64,000 bases of DNA from Brevibacillus laterosporus DSM 25 (GCF_002706795.1 NZ_CP017705.1:558001-622000); one strand, 5' to 3'; numbered from the stretch's first letter, positions 1-9,596 are shown. Program-made: numbers and translations. Notes: generated by a model from the letters alone, not told the origin.

Positions 1-654
1 CCGTAGCATCATTACCACATCCGCTTTTGCTATGGCTTCCTCCATCCCCACCACTCTTACACCTTCTGGCAAGGCTGTCTGATCACGCAACAACTGATCT
101 GGTCCTGAAATCATAAGTTTAGCGCCAAGCTTAGGTAGTGCATCCAAGTGCGAACCGAACACTCTGCTATGGCGCAAATCACCAATGATCGCTACCTGTA
201 ACCCTTGAATGCCCCCGTGATGCTGCTTCATTGTCAGTAAATCCAGTAAGCATTGAGTTGGATGTTCCATCGTGCCTTCCCCTGCGTTTACAAGGTGCAT
301 GTTCAAGTTTTGTTCGTTAGCAAGCTCAGTGAATAATCCATTTTGTCCTGTGCGAATAACAGCTGTCTCTACCCCCATCGATTCAAGTGTTCGCAAAGTA
401 TCATAGATTGTCTCACCTTTGGTAGTGGAAGAGCTGCTATCACTAAAATTCAATACGTGAGCACCCAAACGTTTTTCCGCTACTTCAAAGGAAAAGCGGG
501 TTCGCGTACTTGCTTCGAAAAATAGGTTAGCTATGAATCGTCCCTGCAATAGATTGATATTTTCGTTTGGCCTTGCTGCAAAGTATTCCGCTTCTCGCAA
601 GATTGCTTCGATATCACCTTTACTAAGGTTTTTTATTCCCAGCAGATTCTTCAT
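1..654 (-). CDS. pyrB: Aspartate carbamoyltransferase catalytic chain, 3' end outside window
   Basis: Catalyses carbamoyl phosphate plus aspartate to N-carbamoylaspartate, the committed step of pyrimidine synthesis, in the cytoplasm. Translating the minus strand from the ATG at 654 gives an open frame to the window edge that starts MKNLLGIKNLSKGDIEAIL. It holds the carbamoyl-phosphate loop FEASTRTR (about residues 47-53) and an HPTQ motif near residue 132, both diagnostic of the family. The start has a strong ribosome site, GGAGTGGAGG, a few bases upstream. It lies 39 bases after pyrP with no terminator or PyrR site between, so it should be co-transcribed with pyrR and pyrP. The C-terminal part and the rest of the pyr operon lie beyond position 1. 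Confidence 0.95.
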   Translation of the reverse strand, partial: MKNLLGIKNLSKGDIEAILREAEYFAARPNENINLLQGRFIANLFFEASTRTRFSFEVAEKRLGAHVLNFSDSSSSTTKGETIYDTLRTLESMGVETAVIRTGQNGLFTELANEQNLNMHLVNAGEGTMEHPTQCLLDLLTMKQHHGGIQGLQVAIIGDLRHSRVFGSHLDALPKLGAKLMISGPDQLLRDQTALPEGVRVVGMEEAIAKADVVMMLR

Positions 655-693
655 TATCCTCCACTCCTTCGCCTGTCTGGTCTGTCATAATGC

Positions 694-2058
694 TTATGCT
701 GCCGACTCTACTTGATCCTTGTGCGCCTCACCCATCGCAGATTCTTTTCCAGGTAAGATCGCATGTAGGAAAATTCCTATGAAAGTAGCAAATGCTACAT
801 TATCAATCGTTAAGTTCGTCAGGAAGCTTTGCCAGAAGGTAACTCCCTCAAAGCTAATTTTGTATCCACCGATTCCTGTTACTAGAATGGAGGCGGCAAT
901 AATCATGTTACGTTTATTTGAAAAATCTACTTTATTTTCAACATACATCCGGAACCCTTGGGATGCGATAATCCCGAACAGTACGATCGAGACTCCACCA
1001 AGTACCGGCGTTGGAATGGTTAAGAGAAACGCGCTAATTTTTCCACAGAAGGAGAATAAGATCGCGAACACTGCCGCTAGGCCAATGACTGCTCGACTAT
1101 AGACTCGGGTGATTGCTAGAACACCCATGTTCTCGCCATAAGTCGTACTAGGTGGTCCACCGATAAAGGCGGCAACCGCGGTAGCTACACCATCACCTAG
1201 TAAGCTTCGGTGCAAGCCAGGTTCCTTCATTAAATCACGATTCATAATTTTACTTGTTACTAATAAATGACCCAGATGTTCTGTTAAGGAGACAAATGCA
1301 ATCGGTGCAATAATTAGGGCCGACAACCATGCTCCTTTATCCATCATGGCAGTTGTTAGCAAGCCTACATGCAAGTGTTGCGTAAACATTTCCGGTAAGC
1401 TGATGAAAAGTGGGGCATTTGTAATGGAAGCCCAGTCAATCAATTCAGCATGTCGTAGGGCTGTATAGCCGTATCCACCAATGATTCCAAGCAAGATGGG
1501 AATCAGTGATAAGAATCCACGTAGCATAACCGCAGCGATAATTGTTACCAGCAGTGAAACTAAAGAGATTTCAATAGAAGTGAGCGAGATTACTGACTTT
1601 CCCTCTACTGTTACTTTTGTAGCCATATCGACAGCTACTCCGGCCAAGCTCAAACCAATAACCACGATGATGGATGCAATCACAACTGGAGGGAGTAATC
1701 GATCTAGCCAGCCTACCCCAAATTTTCGTACCATTGCTGCTACTAGCATATATACCAGACCCGATAAAAAGCAGCCCAATAAGGCAACTCCTTGCCCGTA
1801 TGTTGCAGTCACCGTAATGATTGGTCCGATGAAAGCGAAGGAAGATCCAAGATAGTTAGGAATTTTTCCTTTTGTAATCATCATGAAAATTAGAGTACCT
1901 AAACCACTCGCGATCAATGCAGCTGATATATCTAAACCGGTTAAGATTGGGACTAGTACTGTGGAGCCAAACATTGCGAATAGGTGTTGAATACTAAGTG
2001 GTAATAAACGAGTCAAAGCTGGTGTTTCATGTACGTCTACAAAGTCTTGTTTGCTCAT
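694..2058 (-). CDS. pyrP: Uracil permease (nucleobase:cation symporter-2 family)
   Basis: Imports uracil across the cytoplasmic membrane by ion symport, feeding pyrimidine salvage. The 454-residue protein is almost wholly hydrophobic with about 12-14 membrane spans. It has the NCS2 signatures near PLSIQHLFAMFGSTVLVPIL at the N-terminus and a GGPPSTTYGENMG segment in the middle. The open frame reaches 2145, but that extension runs through the PyrR attenuator; the start MSKQDFVDV at 2058 has a GGGGAG ribosome site five bases upstream and gives the usual family length. Gene order pyrR-pyrP-pyrB and the PyrR-binding leader just upstream support uracil as substrate. Confidence 0.95.
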   Translation of the reverse strand: MSKQDFVDVHETPALTRLLPLSIQHLFAMFGSTVLVPILTGLDISAALIASGLGTLIFMMITKGKIPNYLGSSFAFIGPIITVTATYGQGVALLGCFLSGLVYMLVAAMVRKFGVGWLDRLLPPVVIASIIVVIGLSLAGVAVDMATKVTVEGKSVISLTSIEISLVSLLVTIIAAVMLRGFLSLIPILLGIIGGYGYTALRHAELIDWASITNAPLFISLPEMFTQHLHVGLLTTAMMDKGAWLSALIIAPIAFVSLTEHLGHLLVTSKIMNRDLMKEPGLHRSLLGDGVATAVAAFIGGPPSTTYGENMGVLAITRVYSRAVIGLAAVFAILFSFCGKISAFLLTIPTPVLGGVSIVLFGIIASQGFRMYVENKVDFSNKRNMIIAASILVTGIGGYKISFEGVTFWQSFLTNLTIDNVAFATFIGIFLHAILPGKESAMGEAHKDQVESAA

Positions 2059-2079
2059 TATCTCCCCTGCTTTCTGGTA

Positions 2080-2215
2080 TTTTTTGCACAAAAAAACCTC
2101 TTCGTGTGTACACAAAGAGGCAGGTCCAAGCACAGAGGTACGCATACCTCCAGCGTTAGATCGTGTCCCCTTGCTAACCTCACGGGATTAGCCTTAAAGA
2201 GGCGATATATAGTTG
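2080..2215 (-). promoter_or_regulatory. PyrR-binding transcription attenuator between pyrR and pyrP
   Basis: On the minus strand the spacer contains AATCCCGTGAGGTT (about 2175-2190), matching the PyrR-binding loop consensus ARUCCNGNGAGGYU. It is followed by an intrinsic terminator (2092-2120) with stem CCTCTT/AAGAGG, inner stem TGTG/CACA and a T run. In the family, UMP-loaded PyrR stabilises the anti-antiterminator so the terminator forms and pyrP-pyrB expression falls. Confidence 0.9.
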
Positions 2216-2220
2216 TCGAT

Positions 2221-2811
<591 letters not shown>

Positions 2812-2849
2812 CTACTATCTGCTAGCTTGTGTTCTTCTTGGTGGTTTGA

Positions 2850-2990
2850 CACACAAAAAAAGCTTCTTGTCTCACTGACAAGAAGCTTCGTGCGTACATA
2901 AAGAAGGGCATAATTATCCCAACCATATCTACGTTATTCACCGTCGCCCTTGCCAGCCTCACGGGACTGGATTTAAAGGTTACCTTTTGT
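2850..2990 (-). promoter_or_regulatory. PyrR-binding attenuator in the pyrR leader
   Basis: Minus-strand leader of pyrR. It holds the PyrR loop CAGTCCCGTGAGGCTGG (2954-2970) and, further along, a strong intrinsic terminator at 2854-2887 with an 11-bp stem AGCTTCTTGTC/GACAAGAAGCT and a T run. The arrangement is the classical autoregulated first attenuator of Bacillus-type pyr operons. Confidence 0.92.
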
Positions 2991-2998
2991 TACGAATG

Positions 2999-3027
2999 AT
3001 TATGTCATACCTTTTTATATCTGTCAA
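2999..3027 (-). promoter_or_regulatory. SigA-type promoter of the pyr operon
   Basis: Minus strand reads TTGACA, 17 bases, CATAAT. It lies just upstream of the PyrR leader and just after the stop of the pseudouridine synthase gene, so the pyr operon has its own start. Confidence 0.8.
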
Positions 3028-3032
3028 CACAT

Positions 3033-3965
3033 TTAACTTTTTTGCTCACGTAAGAACTGAATCTCTGCTTGCAATTCCTTTGGCGTTGGTGCCTCGAATT
3101 CCATGTATTCACCTGTACTTGGATGAATGAATCCTAGTGTTTTCGCATGCAAGGCTTGACCATTGATATCCAGTGTTTTTCGAGGTCCATATTTTGGATC
3201 ACCAGCTAACGGATAGCCAATATATTTCATATGAACACGTATCTGATGAGTGCGTCCTGTCTCTAGCTTTAATTCCACAACGGTAAAATCCTTCAACCGC
3301 TCCAGCACGACAAAGTGCGTCACAGCAGGCTTACTATTACCAAAAACAACTGCCATCTGTTGACGATTTTTGGGATCGCGTCCGATTGGCGCATCAATAG
3401 TTCCCATCTCATGTGGGATTTCCCCGTGAACAAGCGCCACATATTTACGATTAACGGTATGTTCCTTTAATTGAGCAGCCAAACTCGCATGAGCCTTATC
3501 GTTCTTGGCAATCATTAATAACCCAGATGTGTCTTTATCAATACGATGAACGATACCTGGGCGCATCACACCATTAATGCCAGATAAATCCTTACAATGG
3601 TACATGAGGCCATTTACTAACGTTCCTGTATAATGACCCAACGCGGGATGCACGACTAAACCACGTGGTTTATTTACAACCACGACATCAGAATCTTCAT
3701 AGACAATATCTAAATCCATCTCTTGCGCTTCGATCTTCAACTCTTTTGGAGGTGGCACACGCAAACTGATCTCATCATCCACTGCTACCTTATAATTATT
3801 TTTAATCGGAGCATCATTGACCGTAACTCTTCCATCTTTTACCCATGCTTGTACTTGAGAACGAGACCATTCTCCTTCTTGCATGGTCAAAAATTTATCA
3901 ATGCGTTCCCCTGCTTCTTCTTTTTCCACTGTCCAATCATAACGTTCAAAAGTTTGCTCTGTCAT
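3033..3965 (-). CDS. ylyB: RluA-family 23S rRNA pseudouridine synthase (YlyB/RluD-like)
   Basis: Isomerises uridines to pseudouridine, most likely in 23S rRNA. An S4 RNA-binding domain occupies about residues 18-75 and the catalytic domain follows. The RluA signature HRIDKDTSG (140-148) carries the catalytic aspartate at residue 143. The 310-residue length is typical. The ATG at 3965 has TAGGAG upstream. It sits 42 bases after lspA, the same lspA-ylyB-pyrR order as in Bacillus, and probably shares the lspA promoter. The exact rRNA target cannot be told from sequence. Confidence 0.93.
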   Translation of the reverse strand: MTEQTFERYDWTVEKEEAGERIDKFLTMQEGEWSRSQVQAWVKDGRVTVNDAPIKNNYKVAVDDEISLRVPPPKELKIEAQEMDLDIVYEDSDVVVVNKPRGLVVHPALGHYTGTLVNGLMYHCKDLSGINGVMRPGIVHRIDKDTSGLLMIAKNDKAHASLAAQLKEHTVNRKYVALVHGEIPHEMGTIDAPIGRDPKNRQQMAVVFGNSKPAVTHFVVLERLKDFTVVELKLETGRTHQIRVHMKYIGYPLAGDPKYGPRKTLDINGQALHAKTLGFIHPSTGEYMEFEAPTPKELQAEIQFLREQKS

Positions 3966-4007
3966 CTATAAGCTCCTAAATGTATTCATTCTAATTGTAG
4001 TATGCTC

Positions 4008-4475
4008 TTACTTGCTGGAAGAATGTGATGGCTTGCGAGATTCCATAAAAATATCAATCAGCATCACGGCCACACCAAATGTAATTGCCATATCGGCTAC
4101 ATTAAAGATTGGGAAGTTGATAATGACAGCGTGTAAAAAGTCCACTACTTGTCCCGTTGAAACCCGATCAATAAAGTTACCGATGGCTCCACCCAATACG
4201 AGTGATAAGGCAATGGACATACGCGGATTGCTTTTTCCTTGTTTGTAAAGAGTATAGATAATCCCAATTACAACTAGCGTAGTGATAATAATAAAGAACA
4301 CGCGACGGTTCTGGAGCATGCCAAACGCAGCACCCATATTACGGTGTGAAGTTAGGTGGAACACATTTTCAATCAACGGAATTGATTCTCCATATTCCAT
4401 GTACTTCACCACGAGATGCTTGGTCCATTGATCCAAGGCAATAACCGCGAGCGCAATTATGTAGTATATATACAT
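4008..4475 (-). CDS. lspA: Lipoprotein signal peptidase II
   Basis: Membrane aspartic protease that cuts the signal peptide from diacylglyceryl-modified prolipoproteins. The 155-residue protein has four membrane spans and both catalytic aspartates: Asp103 in GNFIDR and Asp128 in FNVAD. The start has AAGGAGG upstream. A promoter-like element lies at 4516-4545. A likely client in this window is the OppA-type lipoprotein at 19209. Confidence 0.96.
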   Translation of the reverse strand: MYIYYIIALAVIALDQWTKHLVVKYMEYGESIPLIENVFHLTSHRNMGAAFGMLQNRRVFFIIITTLVVIGIIYTLYKQGKSNPRMSIALSLVLGGAIGNFIDRVSTGQVVDFLHAVIINFPIFNVADMAITFGVAVMLIDIFMESRKPSHSSSK

Positions 4476-4515
4476 AACAGCCTCCTTACATAAATGGCGT
4501 AGAGTAACACCGCAA

Positions 4516-4545
4516 ATTGTACCACAGGCAAAATCAGTTGGGCAA
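4516..4545 (-). promoter_or_regulatory. Promoter for lspA-ylyB
   Basis: Minus strand shows TTGCCC, 18 bases, TACAAT with a TG one base before the -10 box (extended -10). Position and orientation fit lspA, 40 bases downstream. Confidence 0.55.
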
Positions 4546-4573
4546 TTTTTTTCAATAACTTCCTGCTTGTTTA

Positions 4574-5251
4574 TTAGATAGAGCTCTTTTTATGTCTTTC
4601 TTTATGTTTCATGGAAGTCAAACCTTTCAGCTTCCGATAAAAGCGATACCCTTTGCGTACCAGATCAAGCGTCCACAATGGAATTTTGATACGCCGATCT
4701 TTAAGATAAGGGTAATAAATACGATAATAGGCACTTCTAATATCCTTCCATTTGCGATCTTCCCCCGGATGGATATAGTCGCTCACATCTATGATATAGG
4801 CATGTCCTTGATACATCAGAACATTTTTACCATGCACATCTTGAGGGTATAATCCCTTCGCTCTCGCTTCATCTAGTGCCTCGTCTACTTCTTTTATTAC
4901 ATTTTCAGGAATAGGGATTCCATAGCGTACACAATCAAACAACGAGATTCCTCTCATACGCTTGATTACTAGATAATTTTCCCCCTTCTCATAACAAATC
5001 GGATAATACTTTGATTCACCTAGCCGACGATATACCTCACTCTCTTCTTCAATTCCTGGCTTTCCTGGTGCATATAGTTTAACAACAACGTCAGGATAGT
5101 CAGGATGACAGAATACACCTGCGTAATTACCAGTTCCAACAATCTCCCAGGGATGAGGAGCATAAAGGACTTGAACAGGGTCATAGGGAGAAGGTGAGTC
5201 CAATACTACTTCTTCTAAAAAACGTTCTAAAAGAACCTGCTCCAATTTCAT
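4574..5251 (-). CDS. Small protein-kinase-like protein (YrzF/RIO-like fold)
   Basis: A 225-residue protein with the parts of a minimal protein kinase fold: a glycine-rich loop GTGNYAGVF (39-47), a likely ATP lysine in VVVKLY (Lys58), a catalytic-loop motif QDVHGKN (137-143) and a metal-binding DVSD (155-158) in place of DFG. The missing large C-lobe fits small bacterial kinases such as B. subtilis YrzF rather than Hanks-type PknB. It carries no signal peptide; the C-terminus is basic (KHKERHKK). It lies 98 bases upstream of lspA. The substrate is unknown; phosphorylation of a protein or a small molecule is equally possible. Confidence 0.75.
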   Translation of the reverse strand: MKLEQVLLERFLEEVVLDSPSPYDPVQVLYAPHPWEIVGTGNYAGVFCHPDYPDVVVKLYAPGKPGIEEESEVYRRLGESKYYPICYEKGENYLVIKRMRGISLFDCVRYGIPIPENVIKEVDEALDEARAKGLYPQDVHGKNVLMYQGHAYIIDVSDYIHPGEDRKWKDIRSAYYRIYYPYLKDRRIKIPLWTLDLVRKGYRFYRKLKGLTSMKHKERHKKSSI

Positions 5252-5397
5252 CGGTACCCTCTCTTCATCTTCACATCTTAACTGTTATTGTAACAAAGAA
5301 AGATGCGAGAAACATTGTTCCTTTTATCAGAGTAATTTTTTCTAGAAAGAACTTTTCGCCATGCATTTCATTTGACCTGCATACTTTTTACTGACAT

Positions 5398-5433
5398 GAG
5401 AAAAAAACCAACTCACTAGAAGCCGGTTTCTTT
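5398..5433 (-). terminator. Intrinsic terminator after the phosphohexomutase gene
   Basis: Minus-strand imperfect hairpin with AACCGGCTT pairing to AGTTGGTT, then a T run of seven, about 50 bases after the stop at 5480. Confidence 0.7.
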
Positions 5434-5479
5434 CAAATCATTTTTTCTTATCTGTGGTTAAAAGCTTCTGTTTGGTCAA

Positions 5480-6907
5480 TTAATTAGTTTCCTCAAACCA
5501 ATCCCTCACAGCCTCTTTCAGCCGTTCTAACTCTTCTGACCCCGTTGCCTCACAATAAATCCGTAATAATGGCTCCGTGCCAGATGGGCGTATTAATACC
5601 CAGTGTCCACCTTCTAGTAAGAGCTTAAACCCATCCTGTGTATGAATAGCTTCGACCGCATACCCGGCGATCGTGTGTGGAGGCTTCTCTTTAAAACGAA
5701 GTAAAAAAGCTTCCTTTTGTTTAAAGCGAATGTCTAGCCTACTACTATACATACGTCCAAATTGGCCGTGGATATCCGCTTTAATCTCGTCTAAGCTCTT
5801 CCCCTCGACTGCACACATTTCCGCAATTAATAAATTCATTAAGATTCCATCCTTCTCAGGAATATGCCCCAGAATACTCGCTCCTCCGCTCTCCTCACCG
5901 CCAATAAGCACATTGCCTCTGAGCATTTGTGCCCCAATATATTTAAACCCAACAGGTGTCTCGATTAATTCCAATCCATAATGTTCACAAATGCGATCTA
6001 GTTGATGAGTGGTTGCTACCGTCCGAATGACTTTACCCTGACCATTTCGGTTTTTAACCATATGATAAGTCAGTAGCGTAAGCACTTCATTTGGAGATAG
6101 ATACCTCCCCTGTCGATCCACGACTCCAAACCGATCTGCATCTCCATCGTTGGCTACACCCAAATCCGCATTCTCGACCAACACTTGACGAGACAATTCT
6201 GCTAAATGATGTTCATTTGGCTCTGGTAGACCTCCGCCAAATAACGGATCTCTTTCTTCACGGATGCTTTTAACCGTAACTCCAGCCTCCTGTAATAGAG
6301 CACTCATATACCCACTCCCTGCCCCATGCATGGCGTCTACGACTACAGTTAGGTTTGCTCGCTGTAATACATCCATTCGAATAAGCCTGCGAATGTGCGC
6401 CTCATAGTGAGGCTTCAAGTGAATGGGTTGATATAGCTTACCATTTTTAGCCTCCTCGATGGAGCGTGTCTGTACCTGTTCTCCACTCACCTCAATCTGT
6501 TGAATCAATACCTCTAAACGTTGGGTAATATCAGGAGAAGCTGGCCCTGCATATTCGGGAATATATTTGATTCCATTGTATTCTGCGGAATTGTGACTAG
6601 CTGTCAACATCACCGCCCCGCTTACTCCAAAATGCTTTACCCCAAAGGCAACGACAGGGGTTGGTGTCGGCTCACTTACCAAAAAAGAAAGAATGCTGTG
6701 AGCTGTCAACACACGTACAACCTCTTGGGCAAACATTCGTCCCATAAAACGAGTATCATAGCCCACAATTATTCCCCGATCTATCCATCCATTCTCCTCT
6801 GTATAACAGGCAATTGCTTTTGCCACTGTCCGTACATTTTCCATCGTAAACTGATCTGCCATCACAGCTCTCCAGCCATCTGTTCCAAAAATAATCTGTT
6901 TTTCCAT
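5480..6907 (-). CDS. Phosphoglucomutase/phosphomannomutase family protein
   Basis: Alpha-D-phosphohexomutase that moves phosphate between C1 and C6 of a hexose via a phosphoserine. All four family sites are present: active serine TASHN (102-106), metal loop DGDADR (254-259), sugar-binding GGEESGG (336-342) and phosphate-binding RPSGTEP near the C-terminus. Its 475 residues match the bacterial PMM/PGM group. GlmM is less likely, because the TASHN context and length differ from GlmM and no cdaA/cdaR neighbour is present. Substrate (glucose or mannose phosphate) cannot be fixed here. The ATG at 6907 has GGAGGG upstream. Confidence 0.88.
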   Translation of the reverse strand: MEKQIIFGTDGWRAVMADQFTMENVRTVAKAIACYTEENGWIDRGIIVGYDTRFMGRMFAQEVVRVLTAHSILSFLVSEPTPTPVVAFGVKHFGVSGAVMLTASHNSAEYNGIKYIPEYAGPASPDITQRLEVLIQQIEVSGEQVQTRSIEEAKNGKLYQPIHLKPHYEAHIRRLIRMDVLQRANLTVVVDAMHGAGSGYMSALLQEAGVTVKSIREERDPLFGGGLPEPNEHHLAELSRQVLVENADLGVANDGDADRFGVVDRQGRYLSPNEVLTLLTYHMVKNRNGQGKVIRTVATTHQLDRICEHYGLELIETPVGFKYIGAQMLRGNVLIGGEESGGASILGHIPEKDGILMNLLIAEMCAVEGKSLDEIKADIHGQFGRMYSSRLDIRFKQKEAFLLRFKEKPPHTIAGYAVEAIHTQDGFKLLLEGGHWVLIRPSGTEPLLRIYCEATGSEELERLKEAVRDWFEETN

Positions 6908-7010
6908 TTGATTCCCTCCACACTAGACAAGTAATAGTCGGGTCAAATACTCCATTTATACTTTATGAAGGGAAATAGTAGGATAGAAGGTTTTAGCACA
7001 TAAACAAATA

Positions 7011-7037
7011 AAAAAGCGGCACGCTGGCCGCCTTTAA
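7011..7037 (-). terminator. Intrinsic terminator after the DUF4912 gene
   Basis: Minus strand GGCGGC, loop, GCCGC followed by six T, placed about 60 bases after the stop at 7096. Confidence 0.75.
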
Positions 7038-7095
7038 TAAATGTATGTATTCTCTATTTCTTCTCTAGACATCGGGGGTGCCCTCCCCTGATTCT

Positions 7096-7755
7096 TTACC
7101 ATGCAGCGTACCGGTAAGCTGTCAATGTCACGCCTTCAGACCGCATGATCGGACAAAATTGGCCAGAAGCATAAAGCCCAAATTCTGCTACATACTGTTT
7201 GCCGGTTTGCAAATGTTCAACATAGCAAGATTCTGCTTCTTCTTTCATGTACACGTCTTTATACCCCACTTCCCTACTAGATGACATGCTTTCCTCCACT
7301 TCATAAAGACGAATTCCTTGTGTAATATTCGCCCAATCTTCATTTAGGTACCCTGCAATCATATGCAGGCGATATTTAGAAATATACCAATGGATATACA
7401 CAGTATCAGGTGCCGTTGGGATAACAGCTATGATAGGGACTCGTTTTTCATCATCGGCAGCTCTCCCCTGCGCTTGTTCTGCTAAAAAATCTTTCGCCTG
7501 AGTTGTATAGCTCTCCCCTCTGTCCGTTTCCAATGGATAGACAGCAGGATAAAAAGGTGGGCTTACAACCTTTCCCATGAACAAATTAACGAAGGACTCC
7601 TCTGCTACGCCGTTGCTGCTCTCTTTGTTAGCCTGCGACTTCAGTCCAAATTTGTGAAGTTGGTATCTCACTTGGCCAATGGTCATCTCGCACCTTGTAG
7701 CGATCTCTTGTAGTGATAGGGACTGCGCTCGCATTTGTAGGATTCTTGTAATCAT
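7096..7755 (-). CDS. DUF4912 domain protein with N-terminal helix-turn-helix
   Basis: A 219-residue soluble protein. Residues 1-40 look like a helix-turn-helix (SLQEIATRCEMTIGQVRYQLHKFGL), as in MarR/sigma-like recognition helices. Residues about 115-210 carry the DUF4912 pattern: IIAVIPTAPDTVYIHWYISKYR, then a conserved YKDVYM and a final strand with AEFGLY. Function is unknown in the family. The start has AAAGGAG ten bases upstream. It has its own terminator and a 325-base upstream gap, so it seems to be a single-gene unit. A DNA-binding role is inference from the N-terminus only. Confidence 0.75.
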   Translation of the reverse strand: MITRILQMRAQSLSLQEIATRCEMTIGQVRYQLHKFGLKSQANKESSNGVAEESFVNLFMGKVVSPPFYPAVYPLETDRGESYTTQAKDFLAEQAQGRAADDEKRVPIIAVIPTAPDTVYIHWYISKYRLHMIAGYLNEDWANITQGIRLYEVEESMSSSREVGYKDVYMKEEAESCYVEHLQTGKQYVAEFGLYASGQFCPIMRSEGVTLTAYRYAAW

Positions 7756-8080
7756 GAAGGTTGTGCTCCTTTCTGCTTAACTCATTGCTCTTAAGTATAA
7801 AAGAGCTTATCTTAAAATCATGTCGAACGCTGAACGCATAACTTTTCTTCTTTTGTCGATACCATCTAAAACGTTCGGCATAGAGAATGGTCGTTCGACA
7901 AACTTTTTATCTTCACTAAATTTTTTAAAAAAGGGCAAGGCGAGGTATCCAAGTGGGTAAAAGACTCCTTAGAACCCACATATATACAAAAAACCACTCA
8001 CAAGCTTCAGAATTTCTCCCTCATGCTTGGTAAGTGGTTTTCCTGTATTTATCTATCATGCTATGAAAAATTTCTATATA
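7756..8080. other. Intergenic gap with an inverted repeat upstream of the DUF4912 gene
   Basis: No gene is supported in this 325-base stretch. It contains a perfect 9-bp inverted repeat, TGTCGAACG near 7822 and CGTTCGACA near 7893, about 65 bases apart, with another related ACGTTCG between them. The lysP terminator occupies the right end. Confidence 0.5.
7986..8042 (-). terminator. Intrinsic terminator after lysP
   Basis: Minus-strand hairpin AAACCACT/AGTGGTTT with an inner AAGC/GCTT pairing and a T run, 40 bases after the lysP stop. Confidence 0.75.
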
Positions 8081-9589
8081 CTAGTCTCTTACATGCGCAC
8101 TGCTAAAATCACATTCTTTTAATTTTACAATCTTTGTTTTCTTGGTCCATTTGTATCCCAACCATAAGGCAAGGAAGATTGGAATACCGATATAGGATAC
8201 CAGCATGGCGTTCCAATCAATTTGATCTCCAATAAATGCCTCGTAATTCTGTCCCAAAATAACAACCATACATAGTATAAAAGCAAACAGCGGACCGAAT
8301 GGGAACCATCTTGCTTTAAACGGCAATTCACTTAAACTATGCCCTTGCGCCACAAACGCCCGACGAAAGCGATAATGGCTAATGGCAATACCCAACCAGG
8401 CAATAAAACCAGACATACCAGAAGCGTTAAGTAACCATGTATATACAACTCCATCACCGAAAAGAGAAGCGAAGAAAGCAACCATACCAACTGATGCTGT
8501 CATCAATAGGCAGTAGATCGGAATACCGCGACGGTTTAGTTTCATAAAAAATTTAGGTGCTTTCCCATCCTTCGCCATCGCCCACAGCATACGTGTAGAA
8601 GCATACATACCGGAATTACCCGCAGACAGTACAGCGGATAAAATAACAGCGTTCATCACAGAAGCGGCAAAAGCCAAACCTGCTTTTTCAAATACCATCG
8701 TAAACGGACTAATTGCAATCGTATCTATATCGCCACCCACCAAATTCGGACTGGTGTACGGAACTAACAAACCAATAACCAAGATCGCCAAAATATAGAA
8801 CAACAGAATACGCCAGAATACTTGCTTGATAGCTTTCGGGATGTTTTTACGTGGATCATCGCTCTCTCCTGCTGCTACCCCGATTAATTCCGTGCCCTGG
8901 AAACTAAAGCCGGCAATCATAAACACCCCAAGGGCTGCCATAAAGCCTCCGTGGAATGGTGCATCACCAACGGTAAAGTTCTTAAAGCCAACAGCCTCTC
9001 CACCCATAATACCAAAAATCATTAAGATACCAACTATTAGAAAAATAATAACCGTTGCTACTTTAATCATAGAGAACCAGAACTCAGACTCCCCGTAACC
9101 TTTTACAGATAGATAGTTTAAACCAAACATCAAGGCTAAAAATAAACCGCTCCACAACATTGACGAACTATCCGGGAACCAAAATTTCATTAAAAGCGTC
9201 GCCGCAGATAATTCGGCTGCAATCGTAATGGCCCAGTTATACCAATAGTTCCAACCTAACGCAAAGCCAAGAGCAGGATCTACAAACTTGGTTGCGTAGG
9301 TACTAAAAGAGCCTGACTCTGGCATAAAAGCCGCCATCTCACCCAAACTAGTCATTAAGAAATACACCATAATACCAATAGCCAAATATGCTAAAATCGC
9401 GCCACCAGGACCTGCTTGGGAAATGGCTCCACCACTTGCAAGGAATAGCCCTGTACCGATAGAACCGCCAAGAGCGATCATAGTAAGGTGACGAGCCTTT
9501 AGACCACGCTTCAGTTCTTGTGGTTGTCCCCCGTCTCTAGTAGCCGATGTGTTTGTTGACCTTTCGTTCCTTGATGTTGCTTGTGGCAT
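8081..9589 (-). CDS. lysP: Lysine-specific permease (amino acid permease, APC family)
   Basis: Imports lysine by proton symport across the cytoplasmic membrane. The 502-residue protein has about 12 spans and follows E. coli LysP closely, for example ELKARHLTMIALGGSIGTGL, then SFQGTELIGVAAGESDDP, then SAGNSGMYASTRMLW. The frame stays open to 9658, but MPQATSRNE at 9589 has AAAGGAG upstream and the longer form would run through a leader hairpin. A lysine riboswitch directly upstream independently supports lysine as the substrate. A terminator follows, so the gene is monocistronic. Confidence 0.95.
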   Translation of the reverse strand: MPQATSRNERSTNTSATRDGGQPQELKRGLKARHLTMIALGGSIGTGLFLASGGAISQAGPGGAILAYLAIGIMVYFLMTSLGEMAAFMPESGSFSTYATKFVDPALGFALGWNYWYNWAITIAAELSAATLLMKFWFPDSSSMLWSGLFLALMFGLNYLSVKGYGESEFWFSMIKVATVIIFLIVGILMIFGIMGGEAVGFKNFTVGDAPFHGGFMAALGVFMIAGFSFQGTELIGVAAGESDDPRKNIPKAIKQVFWRILLFYILAILVIGLLVPYTSPNLVGGDIDTIAISPFTMVFEKAGLAFAASVMNAVILSAVLSAGNSGMYASTRMLWAMAKDGKAPKFFMKLNRRGIPIYCLLMTASVGMVAFFASLFGDGVVYTWLLNASGMSGFIAWLGIAISHYRFRRAFVAQGHSLSELPFKARWFPFGPLFAFILCMVVILGQNYEAFIGDQIDWNAMLVSYIGIPIFLALWLGYKWTKKTKIVKLKECDFSSAHVRD

Positions 9590-9596
9590 AAAAAAA

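Noticed and set aside
655-693. Possible third PyrR attenuator between pyrP and pyrB.
   Set aside because: Only 39 bases, with no PyrR loop or terminator.
2059-2145. N-terminal extension of the uracil permease frame.
   Set aside because: It would be translated from the attenuator RNA; the start with a ribosome site is at 2058.
7937-7968. A stretch resembling the acceptor and D arm of a class II tRNA (GGCGAGG, then TCCAAGTGGG).
   Set aside because: No anticodon arm, T loop or complementary acceptor strand follows; it is most likely chance similarity.
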